15,862 nt of DNA from JBFMHD01 sp040752395 [NCBI: Candidatus Hydrogenedentota bacterium] (lineage in GTDB: Bacteria; JBFMHD01). Both the position numbers and the translations under genes were made by a program. This document shows positions 1 to 6,219 of the stretch, in pieces; positions within the stretch are counted from its first letter, which is position 1; every line of letters begins with the position of its first letter. The stretch spans positions 1 through 15,862 of the forward strand of contig JBFMHD010000050.1 of assembly GCA_040752395.1 (NCBI GenBank), given 5' to 3'. The notes below the pieces were generated by a model. That model did not search any database, had not been told where the DNA came from, and saw only the letters and a list, made by a program, of their open reading frames with translations.

Positions 1-1015
1 TTCTTATTTCCTTATTTTGTATTAAATATTTTATTCTTTCTACAAATCCGTTTAAATCGCCCTGTTCTAATAAAAACCCTGTTTTCTTATCAATCACAAG
101 TTCACTAATGCCACCGACATTCGTTGATACTACAGGCAATCCAACAGCAGAGGCTTCCATAATCGATGTAGGCAACCCTTCCCATTTCGAGGTTAATATA
201 AGAATATCAGAATGAACCAAAAATTCAAAAACATCGAGTTGTTTCCCGAGAAAAAAAATCTTTTCCTCACACGTTATTTCTTTTACCTTTTCTTTTAATA
301 CTTCTCTCAATGGTCCATCCCCCACAAGAATAAGTTTTACGTTATCAAATTCCTTTAATAGCCCCTTGAAAACCTCAAACATAAACAAATGGTTTTTCAC
401 TTCTCTTAAATTAGCAACTGAAATTAAAACAGTGTCATTGTCATTAACGTTAATCCCCAACTTTTTATAAAAATCGTTTCTACTTCCTTTAATCTCAATA
501 CTAATTCTTTCAATCCCGTTCGGAATATAGAACATCTTTTCTTTTGGAAACCCTTTTGCTGTTAGAAATTCAACTGCTTTTTTAGAATTTGATATATAAC
601 CATTGCTAAATCTGAAAGTAATTTTGTCTATTAATATATGTAAATCAGAAGCTGAATCAGATGGATATATACTTCGCAGCCCGCCAAGATGTACAGGTAT
701 TCTGCATCCTGTTTTTCTTAATATCCTTGAGATTAAATTCAATTTTAATCCATAAAATGTAACTATATCAAAACTATTATTTTTAAATAAATCTCTAATT
801 TTGAAAAAAAGGGTTATGTCAGAGATATTATAACAAGTGTCGAATAAGTAACACTTTATATCTTTCTCTTTTAATATTCTTGATACATCAGCCTTGCCCT
901 CCAGTATCGCAACCGAGACATCCAATCCTCGAGCCTTAAGTCCAGAAGCGATATTAATTACAGACTTTTCAGTACCACCAAGTATATCTTTCCTTAAAAA
1001 ATGCAGTATTTTCAT
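1..1015 (-). CDS. GT4-family glycosyltransferase, 3' end cut by window edge
   Basis: Open reading frame of about 338 codons starting at the ATG at 1015-1013 and running off the left edge with no stop. The N-terminus reads MKILHFLRKDILGGTEKSV, with the glycine-rich GGTE loop of GT-B fold enzymes. Further on are PNGIE, an ISVANLREVKNH segment at the start of the second Rossmann domain, LILVGDGPLREVL, and the GT4 motif E-G-L-P-T-S-I-M-E (E-x7-E) followed by GLPVVSTNVGG. These support a retaining, nucleotide-sugar-dependent transferase on the cytoplasmic side of the membrane. Family members are usually about 360-380 residues, so only a few dozen C-terminal residues are missing. There is no Shine-Dalgarno sequence upstream of the ATG. 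Donor and acceptor sugars cannot be told from sequence. The gene is divergent from the next gene at 1223. Confidence 0.9.
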   Translation of the reverse strand, partial: MKILHFLRKDILGGTEKSVINIASGLKARGLDVSVAILEGKADVSRILKEKDIKCYLFDTCYNISDITLFFKIRDLFKNNSFDIVTFYGLKLNLISRILRKTGCRIPVHLGGLRSIYPSDSASDLHILIDKITFRFSNGYISNSKKAVEFLTAKGFPKEKMFYIPNGIERISIEIKGSRNDFYKKLGINVNDNDTVLISVANLREVKNHLFMFEVFKGLLKEFDNVKLILVGDGPLREVLKEKVKEITCEEKIFFLGKQLDVFEFLVHSDILILTSKWEGLPTSIMEASAVGLPVVSTNVGGISELVIDKKTGFLLEQGDLNGFVERIKYLIQNKEIR

Positions 1016-1105
1016 AAATATAATCATAAGAAAATTATTTGTAATTTACAAGAAGATAATTTAAAGTAACTGAGTATCCCCTCAGTCTTCGGTAGAGTTT
1101 CTTTA

Positions 1106-1124
1106 ATCTTGCTTCTTGCTTCTA
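1106..1124. repeat. heptanucleotide repeat, two units (CTTGCTT)
   Basis: Two tandem copies of CTTGCTT with flanking bases. The 19 bases at 1106-1124 are the exact reverse complement of 5355-5373. It sits in the 207-bp divergent gap between two glycosyltransferase genes. That gap contains nothing else I can name: there is no convincing promoter, and two short open frames lack usable start codons. Confidence 0.7.
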
Positions 1125-1222
1125 AAGTAAGTTCTACTGCAGCAATAGCTGATGGGATACCACCAGCGTCGCATAGTGTGGCCAGACCACTAATGCAGGA
1201 AAAAGATTACGGATAAACATCA

Positions 1223-2341
1223 ATGAGAAAAGTCCTCTTTTTTTTATTAAGCGATATGATTGGTGGTGGGGAACGTTATGCCATAACTCTCATTAATGCT
1301 CTGCTTAAAAATACCTTTTCTGTAAAGGTATTAATATTAGCAGGCTCCCTTGAAAAATACTTAAAAAATTATGATTACGTTATACTCCCTTTTGGTAAAC
1401 CACTTGCAAAATACCGCGGGTTATCATTGCATTTTGATCTCTTATTAAAAAACAAATTTATTAAAAATCTCAAACCACATTTTCAACAATATAATCCAGA
1501 GCTGATTTTTATGCAGTATCTAAAAGAAAAAATATTGTTTACTGAATATTTTTCAAAGATGGGGGTGCCTATACTCTGGACTGAACACGGCGTTCTCCCA
1601 TTCTGGATAACAAAAAATCCTGTGTTAAAATACTATTATCTTAAAAATGCTGCTAAACCCCAAAAAATAATCGCCATCTCAAAACAAGGTAAAGATTCGC
1701 TAATTAATATAGGTGTTACTGAAGATAAAATAGAACTAATTTATAACGGTATAGATACCTGTAAATTTAAACCTGATTTAAAAGCAAAAGATTCAATTTA
1801 TATTGGTACAATATCCTCGCTTACAGAATCAAAAGGCATCAGCGATTTTATTAAATTTGCCGAGTATCTCTTTTTATCAGAATTAAAAAATAAAATTAAA
1901 ATTGAGATAGCCGGAAAAGGGCCGCTTGAAAATAGTATCCTGAGGCTTGTTTCGAAATATAATGATAGAGTAAAATTTTATGGATTTATTGATAACCCTG
2001 AAGATATTATTTCAAAGTGGGATATATTTATTAACCCTTCTCGTGGCATGGGTGAGGGTCTGCCGTTTCGTGTCCTGGAAGCAATGGCCTGCGGACTTAT
2101 TGTAGTTTCAACAGAAACAGGCGCGGTTAATGAAGTTATCAAAGATGGTTTTAATGGTTTTTTAATCAAGCCCCAAAAAATAGATTCCTGGTTACAACTT
2201 ATTAAACAAATTGTATCATCAATTGAAAAGTATAATTTCCTAAAAAAAAATGCGGAAAACACTATAAAAAACAATTTCTCGGAAAAAATTATGTTAGATA
2301 AAACTTTAAAGGTATTTTATGAATCCTGTATTTCTCATTAA
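1223..2341 (+). CDS. GT4-family glycosyltransferase
   Basis: 372-residue GT-B enzyme that transfers a sugar from a nucleotide-sugar donor to a growing lipid-linked glycan. The N-terminal domain has the DMIGGGERYA glycine loop (about residues 11-20) and TEHGVLPFW near residue 120. The linker region has AISKQGKDSLI and IYNGID. The C-terminal domain has IGTISSLTESKG, IEIAGKGPLE and the E-x7-E motif with Glu278 and Glu286 (EGLPFRVLE), followed by the A-C-G loop and ETGAVNEVI. Full length for the family. Upstream sequence offers only a weak A/G-rich stretch as ribosome binding site. Its last 23 bases overlap the start of the radical SAM gene, so the two are probably translationally coupled and it is the first gene of a three-gene operon. 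The sugar specificity is not predictable. Confidence 0.92.
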   Translation: MRKVLFFLLSDMIGGGERYAITLINALLKNTFSVKVLILAGSLEKYLKNYDYVILPFGKPLAKYRGLSLHFDLLLKNKFIKNLKPHFQQYNPELIFMQYLKEKILFTEYFSKMGVPILWTEHGVLPFWITKNPVLKYYYLKNAAKPQKIIAISKQGKDSLINIGVTEDKIELIYNGIDTCKFKPDLKAKDSIYIGTISSLTESKGISDFIKFAEYLFLSELKNKIKIEIAGKGPLENSILRLVSKYNDRVKFYGFIDNPEDIISKWDIFINPSRGMGEGLPFRVLEAMACGLIVVSTETGAVNEVIKDGFNGFLIKPQKIDSWLQLIKQIVSSIEKYNFLKKNAENTIKNNFSEKIMLDKTLKVFYESCISH

Positions 2342-3683
2342 AATAAGCAGTCTGCTTTCTTACCCACCATACAGTTTGTTCTATCTTGCCGCATCACTTG
2401 ATAAAGATAAGATACCCTACAGGATATTCTTTATAAAACCTGAGCAAACTTCTATTCTTCTTAAGAGTATAAGAAATGAAAAACCAGCACTACTCTGCTT
2501 TAGTTTGGTCACTGACCACTCTATATCTTTCACTTATAGTCTAATAAATAAAATTAAATCTTTATATCCCAAACTTCCTGTTCTTTGCGGCGGCACGCAT
2601 ATATCATTATTTCAAGAACTTATATTTAATGATATGCCTTTTGATTATGGATGTATCGGTTTTGGCGAAGAATTTATAAATAAATTTTATCAATGCTTTT
2701 GTGATAAAATTTCTCTTGATGAGAATTTAACTATTTTTAAAAGATCAGATACTAAATGTTTGTTTACTAATTACCAGCTAAATGATATCGATAACTATGT
2801 ATTCGCTGACAAAATTATCGATAATTTTAAATATAATAACATTTCGAGTTTTCCTCTTATCACAAGCAGGGGCTGTCCCTATGATTGTGGGTTCTGCTAT
2901 TGTCCTGCAGTATATAAGCGGAACTGGCTGCCACATTCGATTGAGTGGGTTAAAGACCTCTTTGATAGAATAAACCATAAATTCAGCCCCAAGTCAGTTG
3001 ATTTTTGTGATGATCATTTTTTTGTTAATTTCGAGCGGGGTAAAAATATAATTGAATTGATAAATAAACCCTGGTCAGCAGAGATCAGAGCCGAGCTTGT
3101 TGATAATAACTTCGCTCAGTTTGTCTCTAAAACTAAATGCAAAAAAATATTTATCGGCGTAGAATCCGCTTCCTCAGAAACTCTCAACAAAATTAACAAA
3201 AACTTATCCATAGAACAAATAGAAAACGCAATCTCAATTCTCTCTAAATATAGAATAAATACTGATTTAAGTTTTATCATCGGATTCCCATTTGAAACAG
3301 ATAAAACTATTGATTTAACAATTAATTTCATCAAGAATCTATTTTCAAAATATAAATATGTTAATGCCAGTATAAAGTTATACACCCCATATCCAAACAC
3401 TCATTTGTGGAACGATTCAGTTAACGCAGGATTTAAAATACCTGTTAAAAGAAATGACTATATTTCAATGACTCGTTTTGGTGTTATTCTTCCCTGGCTT
3501 TCTGAAAAATACAGGCTCATAGCCTTCTCAAGCCAGTATGCGTTTTCACGAATGACAGAACTACAAAGGAGATTTCATAAGATTTACAGCCCGATTGCAA
3601 AGCTTCGCTTCAGATACGATTTTTTCTCTTTGCCAGCTGAACTCTTTCTGCTGAAAGTTGCAGTGAAAATAAGCTCCTTATAA
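2319..3683 (+). CDS. B12-binding-type radical SAM protein
   Basis: 454 residues in two parts. Residues 1-130 look like the Rossmann-type cobalamin-binding domain of B12-dependent radical SAM enzymes: a YPPYSLFYLAASL helix, then PVLCGGTHISL (Gly91-Gly92) and GCIGFGEE around 111-118. The cobalt-ligating Asp-x-His-x-x-Gly signature is absent, as in many members. The radical SAM core follows, with the [4Fe-4S] motif Cys186-x3-Cys190-x2-Cys193 (CPYDCGFC), then SAEIRAEL, and IFIGVESASSETL typical of the barrel. The enzyme should cleave S-adenosylmethionine to drive a radical methylation or rearrangement; the substrate is unknown. It overlaps the preceding glycosyltransferase by 23 bases and is followed 5 bases later by a GT2 gene, so a role in modifying a sugar, glycan or lipid carrier is inferred from context only. 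Confidence 0.88.
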   Translation: MNPVFLIKISSLLSYPPYSLFYLAASLDKDKIPYRIFFIKPEQTSILLKSIRNEKPALLCFSLVTDHSISFTYSLINKIKSLYPKLPVLCGGTHISLFQELIFNDMPFDYGCIGFGEEFINKFYQCFCDKISLDENLTIFKRSDTKCLFTNYQLNDIDNYVFADKIIDNFKYNNISSFPLITSRGCPYDCGFCYCPAVYKRNWLPHSIEWVKDLFDRINHKFSPKSVDFCDDHFFVNFERGKNIIELINKPWSAEIRAELVDNNFAQFVSKTKCKKIFIGVESASSETLNKINKNLSIEQIENAISILSKYRINTDLSFIIGFPFETDKTIDLTINFIKNLFSKYKYVNASIKLYTPYPNTHLWNDSVNAGFKIPVKRNDYISMTRFGVILPWLSEKYRLIAFSSQYAFSRMTELQRRFHKIYSPIAKLRFRYDFFSLPAELFLLKVAVKISSL

Positions 3684-3688
3684 AATTT

Positions 3689-4552
3689 ATGAAAATTACT
3701 GCTATAATTCCGAGTATCCGTGACGAAACCAGGCTTGTAAATAATCTTAAAAACCAAATAGATATTAAATTTGAGATTGAAATAATAAAAAATGTTTATC
3801 CCAATGGTAAAGCCAGGAATACCGGCATATCCAAACATCCTGACTCTGACGTCTATATTTTTTTAGATGATGATATAGAACTTAATAGAAATGACTTGCT
3901 TAAACAGATGATAGATGGCTTAGAAAAACTACCCGAAGCCTCTGCCTGCGGTATCGTTCGTTCAGTACCTGAAAAAGGGGTGAATTGGTTCCAGCAAAGA
4001 ATCGGACACGAGGTTCCATTATATAACATAACCCCACCCTCTGAATTCAAATTATGCGAACTGCCATTAAAAGGAAAATACTGGCTTCTGATTTCAACCA
4101 CCTGTATCGCAATAAAAAAGCACGTCTTTGATAAAATTGGTTTATTTCGAGAAGATATGCCAAAAGGCGTAGATACAGAATTCTTTTATAGGATGGCACT
4201 CGCAAATTTAAAATTCACAGTAGTACCAAATGTAACAATAGAGCATTATCCTCCAGCAACGCTCGTTGATTTTATTAAAACCCATTTTTATTACGGCTTT
4301 GGCCATGCATTCGAATCAAAATTATATCCCCATAGAGGTATCGGTTATCCTCAAAATGTCTTTATTTTACTGCTCTTTTTTGTGTTACGCTTATTATTTT
4401 TCCCTATTCATATATTTTTACCATATTCAGCGTTTTATAAAAGATACTTCATTTCATTCTGTCCGTTTATTGCAATCGCAAGTCTGTCATCATTTTTTGG
4501 ATACTGCTACTTCTTTTTAAAAGCAGAAAATAAGCATATACCTAAAGGATAA
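3689..4552 (+). CDS. GT2-family glycosyltransferase with C-terminal membrane segments
   Basis: 287 residues with a GT-A fold. MKITAIIPSIRDE at the N-terminus is the usual first strand. NGKARNTGI (about 39-47) is the nucleotide-binding helix. YIFLDDDIEL (Asp60-62) is the metal-binding D-x-D region. PKGVDTEFFYRM (about 159-170) matches the acidic acceptor/catalytic segment of inverting GT2 enzymes. Hydrophobic stretches at about 224-248 and 256-278 suggest one or two membrane passes or a membrane hairpin, which places the enzyme at the inner face of the membrane. It starts 5 bases after the radical SAM stop codon with no Shine-Dalgarno, consistent with the last gene of that operon. Its 3' end overlaps the convergent methyltransferase by 46 bases. 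The sugar transferred is unknown. Confidence 0.9.
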   Translation: MKITAIIPSIRDETRLVNNLKNQIDIKFEIEIIKNVYPNGKARNTGISKHPDSDVYIFLDDDIELNRNDLLKQMIDGLEKLPEASACGIVRSVPEKGVNWFQQRIGHEVPLYNITPPSEFKLCELPLKGKYWLLISTTCIAIKKHVFDKIGLFREDMPKGVDTEFFYRMALANLKFTVVPNVTIEHYPPATLVDFIKTHFYYGFGHAFESKLYPHRGIGYPQNVFILLLFFVLRLLFFPIHIFLPYSAFYKRYFISFCPFIAIASLSSFFGYCYFFLKAENKHIPKG

Positions 4553-5208
4553 CTAAATCTATATTCAATATTTACAATCGGATCTAAAAATATTCTCAAT
4601 AAATTTCTTATCCTGGATGGAACTAAACCATAAAGTATACTGATCCAGATTGTAAACAATTGATAATGTCTATATTCAATCAAATCAAAATTTGAAAGTT
4701 TCTTACAAAAAAAATCTATTTTATAATGTCTTAAATGAAAATGAGTTGATTTCATACCTACGGTTGATTTAATTTTATAAAGTATATTCACAGGATCAAG
4801 ATATCTTAAATTAGCTGATGGTACGGTTATAACAAGATATCCCGACTCTTTAATTATTCTATCAAATCCCTGTAAAACCGCATCATCATTACTAATATGT
4901 TCCAATGTTTCCATACATACAATCGTTTCAACCGAACAATTCTTAAATGGCAGATTACAGGCATCAGCGACAACTACTTTATCACAAAAACTGCGGGCTC
5001 TTAAAATATCAGTAAAATTGATATCAACCCCAAGTGTTTTACATCCATATTTTCGTAGTATATCTCTTATAAAATAACCACTTGCGCAACCGATATCTAA
5101 TATATAACCTTTCTTATATACTTTCTTTATAAATCTTCCTACAGCTTGCGACCTGCCACAGGCTTTAAAATCATCGCTCTGACAATTGTTAAAGCATAAC
5201 CTTTTCAT
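4507..5208 (-). CDS. class I SAM-dependent methyltransferase
   Basis: 233 residues. Motif I is ILDIGCASGYF (Asp38 to Gly44), followed by the acidic end of strand 2 (VDINF, Asp62), VVVADACNLPF (about 78-88) and METLEHI (about 99-105), the Methyltransf_11-type layout. A C-terminal segment, about 130-220, contains aromatic and basic residues plus a hydrophobic patch that may contact the membrane. The short N-terminus carries Cys5, Cys9 and Cys17, possibly a small metal site. Likely role: methylating a sugar or terminal residue of the glycan. The start codon lies inside a 115-bp repeat; in the ancestral arrangement it overlapped the end of the GT4 gene now at 6177-7304. There is no Shine-Dalgarno, fitting former translational coupling. 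The 3' end overlaps the GT2 gene on the other strand. Confidence 0.88.
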   Translation of the reverse strand: MKRLCFNNCQSDDFKACGRSQAVGRFIKKVYKKGYILDIGCASGYFIRDILRKYGCKTLGVDINFTDILRARSFCDKVVVADACNLPFKNCSVETIVCMETLEHISNDDAVLQGFDRIIKESGYLVITVPSANLRYLDPVNILYKIKSTVGMKSTHFHLRHYKIDFFCKKLSNFDLIEYRHYQLFTIWISILYGLVPSRIRNLLRIFLDPIVNIEYRFSYPLGICLFSAFKKK

Positions 5209-5231
5209 AAATTTTAATATGTTCTGATATA
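5117..5231. repeat. 115-bp direct repeat, copy A
   Basis: Matches 6105-6219 at a constant offset of 988 bases with only two differences (5158 a versus g, 5201 c versus t). Copy A contains the first 30 codons of the methyltransferase and, upstream of its ATG in another frame, the last 13 codons and stop (5189-5231, minus strand, ISEHIKIYEKVML) of the GT4 gene that is now complete only at 6177-7304. The 5158 difference is synonymous (Cys17). The 5201 difference changes methyltransferase residue 3 (Arg here, Lys in copy B) and is synonymous in the glycosyltransferase frame. Confidence 0.97.
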
Positions 5232-5269
5232 GAGCATCTTACATAAGTTAGCAAACAACCTTATATTTT

Positions 5270-5299
5270 AATATAATTTTAAACTACAAATTTTGTCAA
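5270..5299 (-). promoter_or_regulatory. candidate sigma70-type promoter for the methyltransferase
   Basis: On the minus strand a perfect TTGACA (5299-5294) is followed after 18 bases by TATATT (5275-5270), five of six matches to TATAAT. Transcription would start near 5263, about 55 bases before the methyltransferase ATG at 5208. It lies wholly inside the inserted cassette. AT-rich DNA produces such matches by chance, but the exact -35 and good spacing make this the best promoter candidate in the window. Confidence 0.5.
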
Positions 5300-5318
5300 A
5301 ATATGTCTTTTGGGTCTC

Positions 5319-5348
5319 TCCTCTGAAAAACATTGTAACTCTAATGAT
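5319..5348. repeat. 30-bp dispersed element, copy 1
   Basis: Begins TCCTCTGAAAAAC and continues with TGTAACTCTAAT. It matches 15721-15750 at 27 of 30 positions in the same orientation. In both places a run of 7-base repeats follows within 3-8 bases. Confidence 0.8.
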
Positions 5349-5356
5349 ATCAAGTA

Positions 5357-5372
5357 GAAGCAAGAAGCAAGA
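5357..5372. repeat. heptanucleotide repeat, two units (GAAGCAA)
   Basis: GAAGCAA twice in tandem plus two further matching bases. With its flanks (5355-5373) it is the exact reverse complement of 1106-1124. It follows copy 1 of the 30-bp dispersed element. Confidence 0.75.
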
Positions 5373-5609
5373 TAAACAAACATCTGGTTTTTCATACGTT
5401 GTGTAGAGCGCAAACCGCGCTCATGAGTACTCCCCTTTAAAGTGTCTCACGTTTCAGTGGAGCAGTATAATCATATTGCCACTCCCCAAAGAATTCTCTT
5501 GATTTTTTTAGACAATTTGTTTATTAAAAGATTTTAAAAGACTTGTGCAACACAGGCTCATTTGTCAAAATTTTTAGGTTATACATGCATTACCATAAAT
5601 ACTTAGAAT

Positions 5610-5614
5610 GGAGG
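5610..5614 (+). promoter_or_regulatory. strong Shine-Dalgarno of the antitoxin gene
   Basis: GGAGG eight bases ahead of the ATG at 5623. Nearly every glycan gene here lacks such a site, so it both fixes the antitoxin start and marks the module as different from its surroundings. Confidence 0.85.
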
Positions 5615-5622
5615 TTTGAACA

Positions 5623-5811
5623 ATGAAACCTACTAATATCAAAGAGGAAGTATACCATCTGTTAGAGAAGCTGCCCAAAGATGCAACATGGGACGACCTA
5701 ATGGATGAGATCTATGTTCGACAGGCTATCGAATCAGGGCTTAAAGATAGTGAGGCTGGTCGGACTACAGATGTCAAGGAAGTCCGTGCTAAATTTGGAC
5801 TATCAAAATGA
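5623..5811 (+). CDS. antitoxin of a type II toxin-antitoxin module
   Basis: 62 residues, acidic and helical, with no membrane segment or signal. The first half (KEEVYHLLEKLPKDATWDDLMDEIYVRQAIESGL) resembles the small helical antitoxins found directly upstream of ParE/RelE toxins. The C-terminal part (about 43-62, VKEVRAKFGLSK) is the likely toxin-wrapping tail. It starts after a strong GGAGG site and ends in an ATGA overlap with the toxin gene (stop 5809-5811, toxin ATG 5808-5810), the usual coupled arrangement that keeps antitoxin ahead of toxin. By family precedent it neutralises the toxin and probably represses its own promoter, but no DNA-binding motif is obvious and no operator is evident. 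The antitoxin role rests mainly on position and size. Composition is less AT-rich than the flanking genes. Confidence 0.8.
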   Translation: MKPTNIKEEVYHLLEKLPKDATWDDLMDEIYVRQAIESGLKDSEAGRTTDVKEVRAKFGLSK

Positions 5812-6095
5812 GAGTACATTGGACAAATAATGCAATAACACATCTTGTGGATATTTATGAATATATTGCCCATGATTCACCTGTATATGCTAAACGGATG
5901 GTAGATCGGCTAACGAGACGGTCAGAACAGATAGCAGACTTTCCAATGTCAGGGCGTATGGTATCAGAATATGAAGTAGATGACATACGCGAAGTGATAG
6001 AGAAGCCATATCGAATTATTTATCGGATAAAACCGGATCAAATAGATGTTTTGGCGGTAATTCACTGTGCACAACTATTGCCAGAAGAGATATAG
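5808..6095 (+). CDS. ParE/RelE-superfamily toxin
   Basis: 95 residues, full length for the family. The pattern fits ParE-type toxins: a tryptophan and alanine near the N-terminus (VHWTNNAITHLVDIYEYIA), a long basic helix over about 27-43 (AKRMVDRLTRRSEQI), FPMSGRMV (45-52), then DIREV (Arg61), YRIIYRI (68-74) and a final VLAVIHCAQLLP strand. ParE-type members poison DNA gyrase and RelE-type members cut mRNA on the ribosome. The sequence alone does not settle which applies, though the helix pattern leans to ParE. It overlaps the antitoxin by four bases. The stop codon is only nine bases before copy B of the 115-bp repeat, so the module sits at the very end of the insert and is transcribed against the interrupted operon. 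Confidence 0.9.
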   Translation: MRVHWTNNAITHLVDIYEYIAHDSPVYAKRMVDRLTRRSEQIADFPMSGRMVSEYEVDDIREVIEKPYRIIYRIKPDQIDVLAVIHCAQLLPEEI

Positions 6096-6103
6096 GTGAA
6101 CTG

Positions 6104-6196
6104 CTATACTTTCTTTATAAATCTTCCTACAGCTTGCGACCTGCCGCAGGCTTTAAAATCATCGCTCTGACAATTGTTAAAGCATAACTTTTTCAT
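6104..6196 (-). pseudogene. 30-codon remnant of the methyltransferase 5' end
   Basis: From the ATG at 6196-6194 the frame reads MKKLCFNNCQSDDF and on through residue 30, identical to the intact methyltransferase except Lys for Arg at position 3. It then meets a TAG formed at the insert junction (6106-6104). Its first 20 bases overlap the end of the GT4 gene exactly as an intact methyltransferase would. It is an insertion scar and probably has no function of its own. Confidence 0.85.
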
Positions 6197-6219
6197 AAAT
6201 TTTAATATGTTCTGATATA
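6105..6219. repeat. 115-bp direct repeat, copy B
   Basis: 113 of 115 positions identical to 5117-5231. It supplies the C-terminal codons and stop (6177) of the intact GT4 gene and a duplicated, non-functional 5' end of the methyltransferase gene. Confidence 0.97.

Larger units (their letters stand above)
5209..5622. other. 414-bp non-coding stretch ahead of the toxin-antitoxin module
   Basis: No credible open reading frame. From left to right it holds the end of repeat copy A (to 5231), a minus-strand promoter-like sequence (5270-5299), the 30-bp dispersed element (5319-5348), the heptamer repeat (5357-5372) and a perfect 6-bp hairpin (GAGCGC / GCGCTC, 5406-5422). A TATAAT hexamer lies at 5466-5471 without a good -35. 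The stretch ends at a strong ribosome binding site. The plus-strand promoter of the module should lie here, but I cannot fix it with confidence. The 5500-5600 part is A/T-rich with nothing recognisable. Confidence 0.6.
5232..6104. mobile_element. 873-bp inserted cassette carrying a toxin-antitoxin module
   Basis: The segment lies exactly between the two copies of the 115-bp direct repeat. Removing it together with one repeat copy restores a GT4 gene whose last 20 bases overlap the methyltransferase start, which strongly implies it is an insertion. It holds a candidate minus-strand promoter, a dispersed 30-bp element with heptamer repeats, a small hairpin, and a plus-strand two-gene toxin-antitoxin module whose base composition is visibly less AT-rich than the flanking genes. 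It has no transposase or integrase and no clear terminal inverted repeats. 115 bp is far too long for a usual target-site duplication, so homologous or replicative recombination, or passive carriage, is more likely than classic transposition. Confidence 0.75.

Noticed and set aside
1024-1211. Open frames on both strands of the 1016-1222 gap (minus 1024-1206 with an amphipathic-looking helix; plus 1070-1211)
   Set aside because: Neither has a usable start codon or a family match I recognise. The heptamer repeat contributes part of the apparent helix. A decayed gene remnant is possible but not supported.
5466-5471. TATAAT as the -10 of the toxin-antitoxin promoter
   Set aside because: No acceptable -35 lies 16-18 bases upstream, and the leader would be about 145 bases long.
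5232-6104. Classic insertion sequence or integron cassette
   Set aside because: No transposase or integrase frame, no terminal inverted repeats and no attC-like structure. The flanking repeat is gene sequence, 115 bp long.
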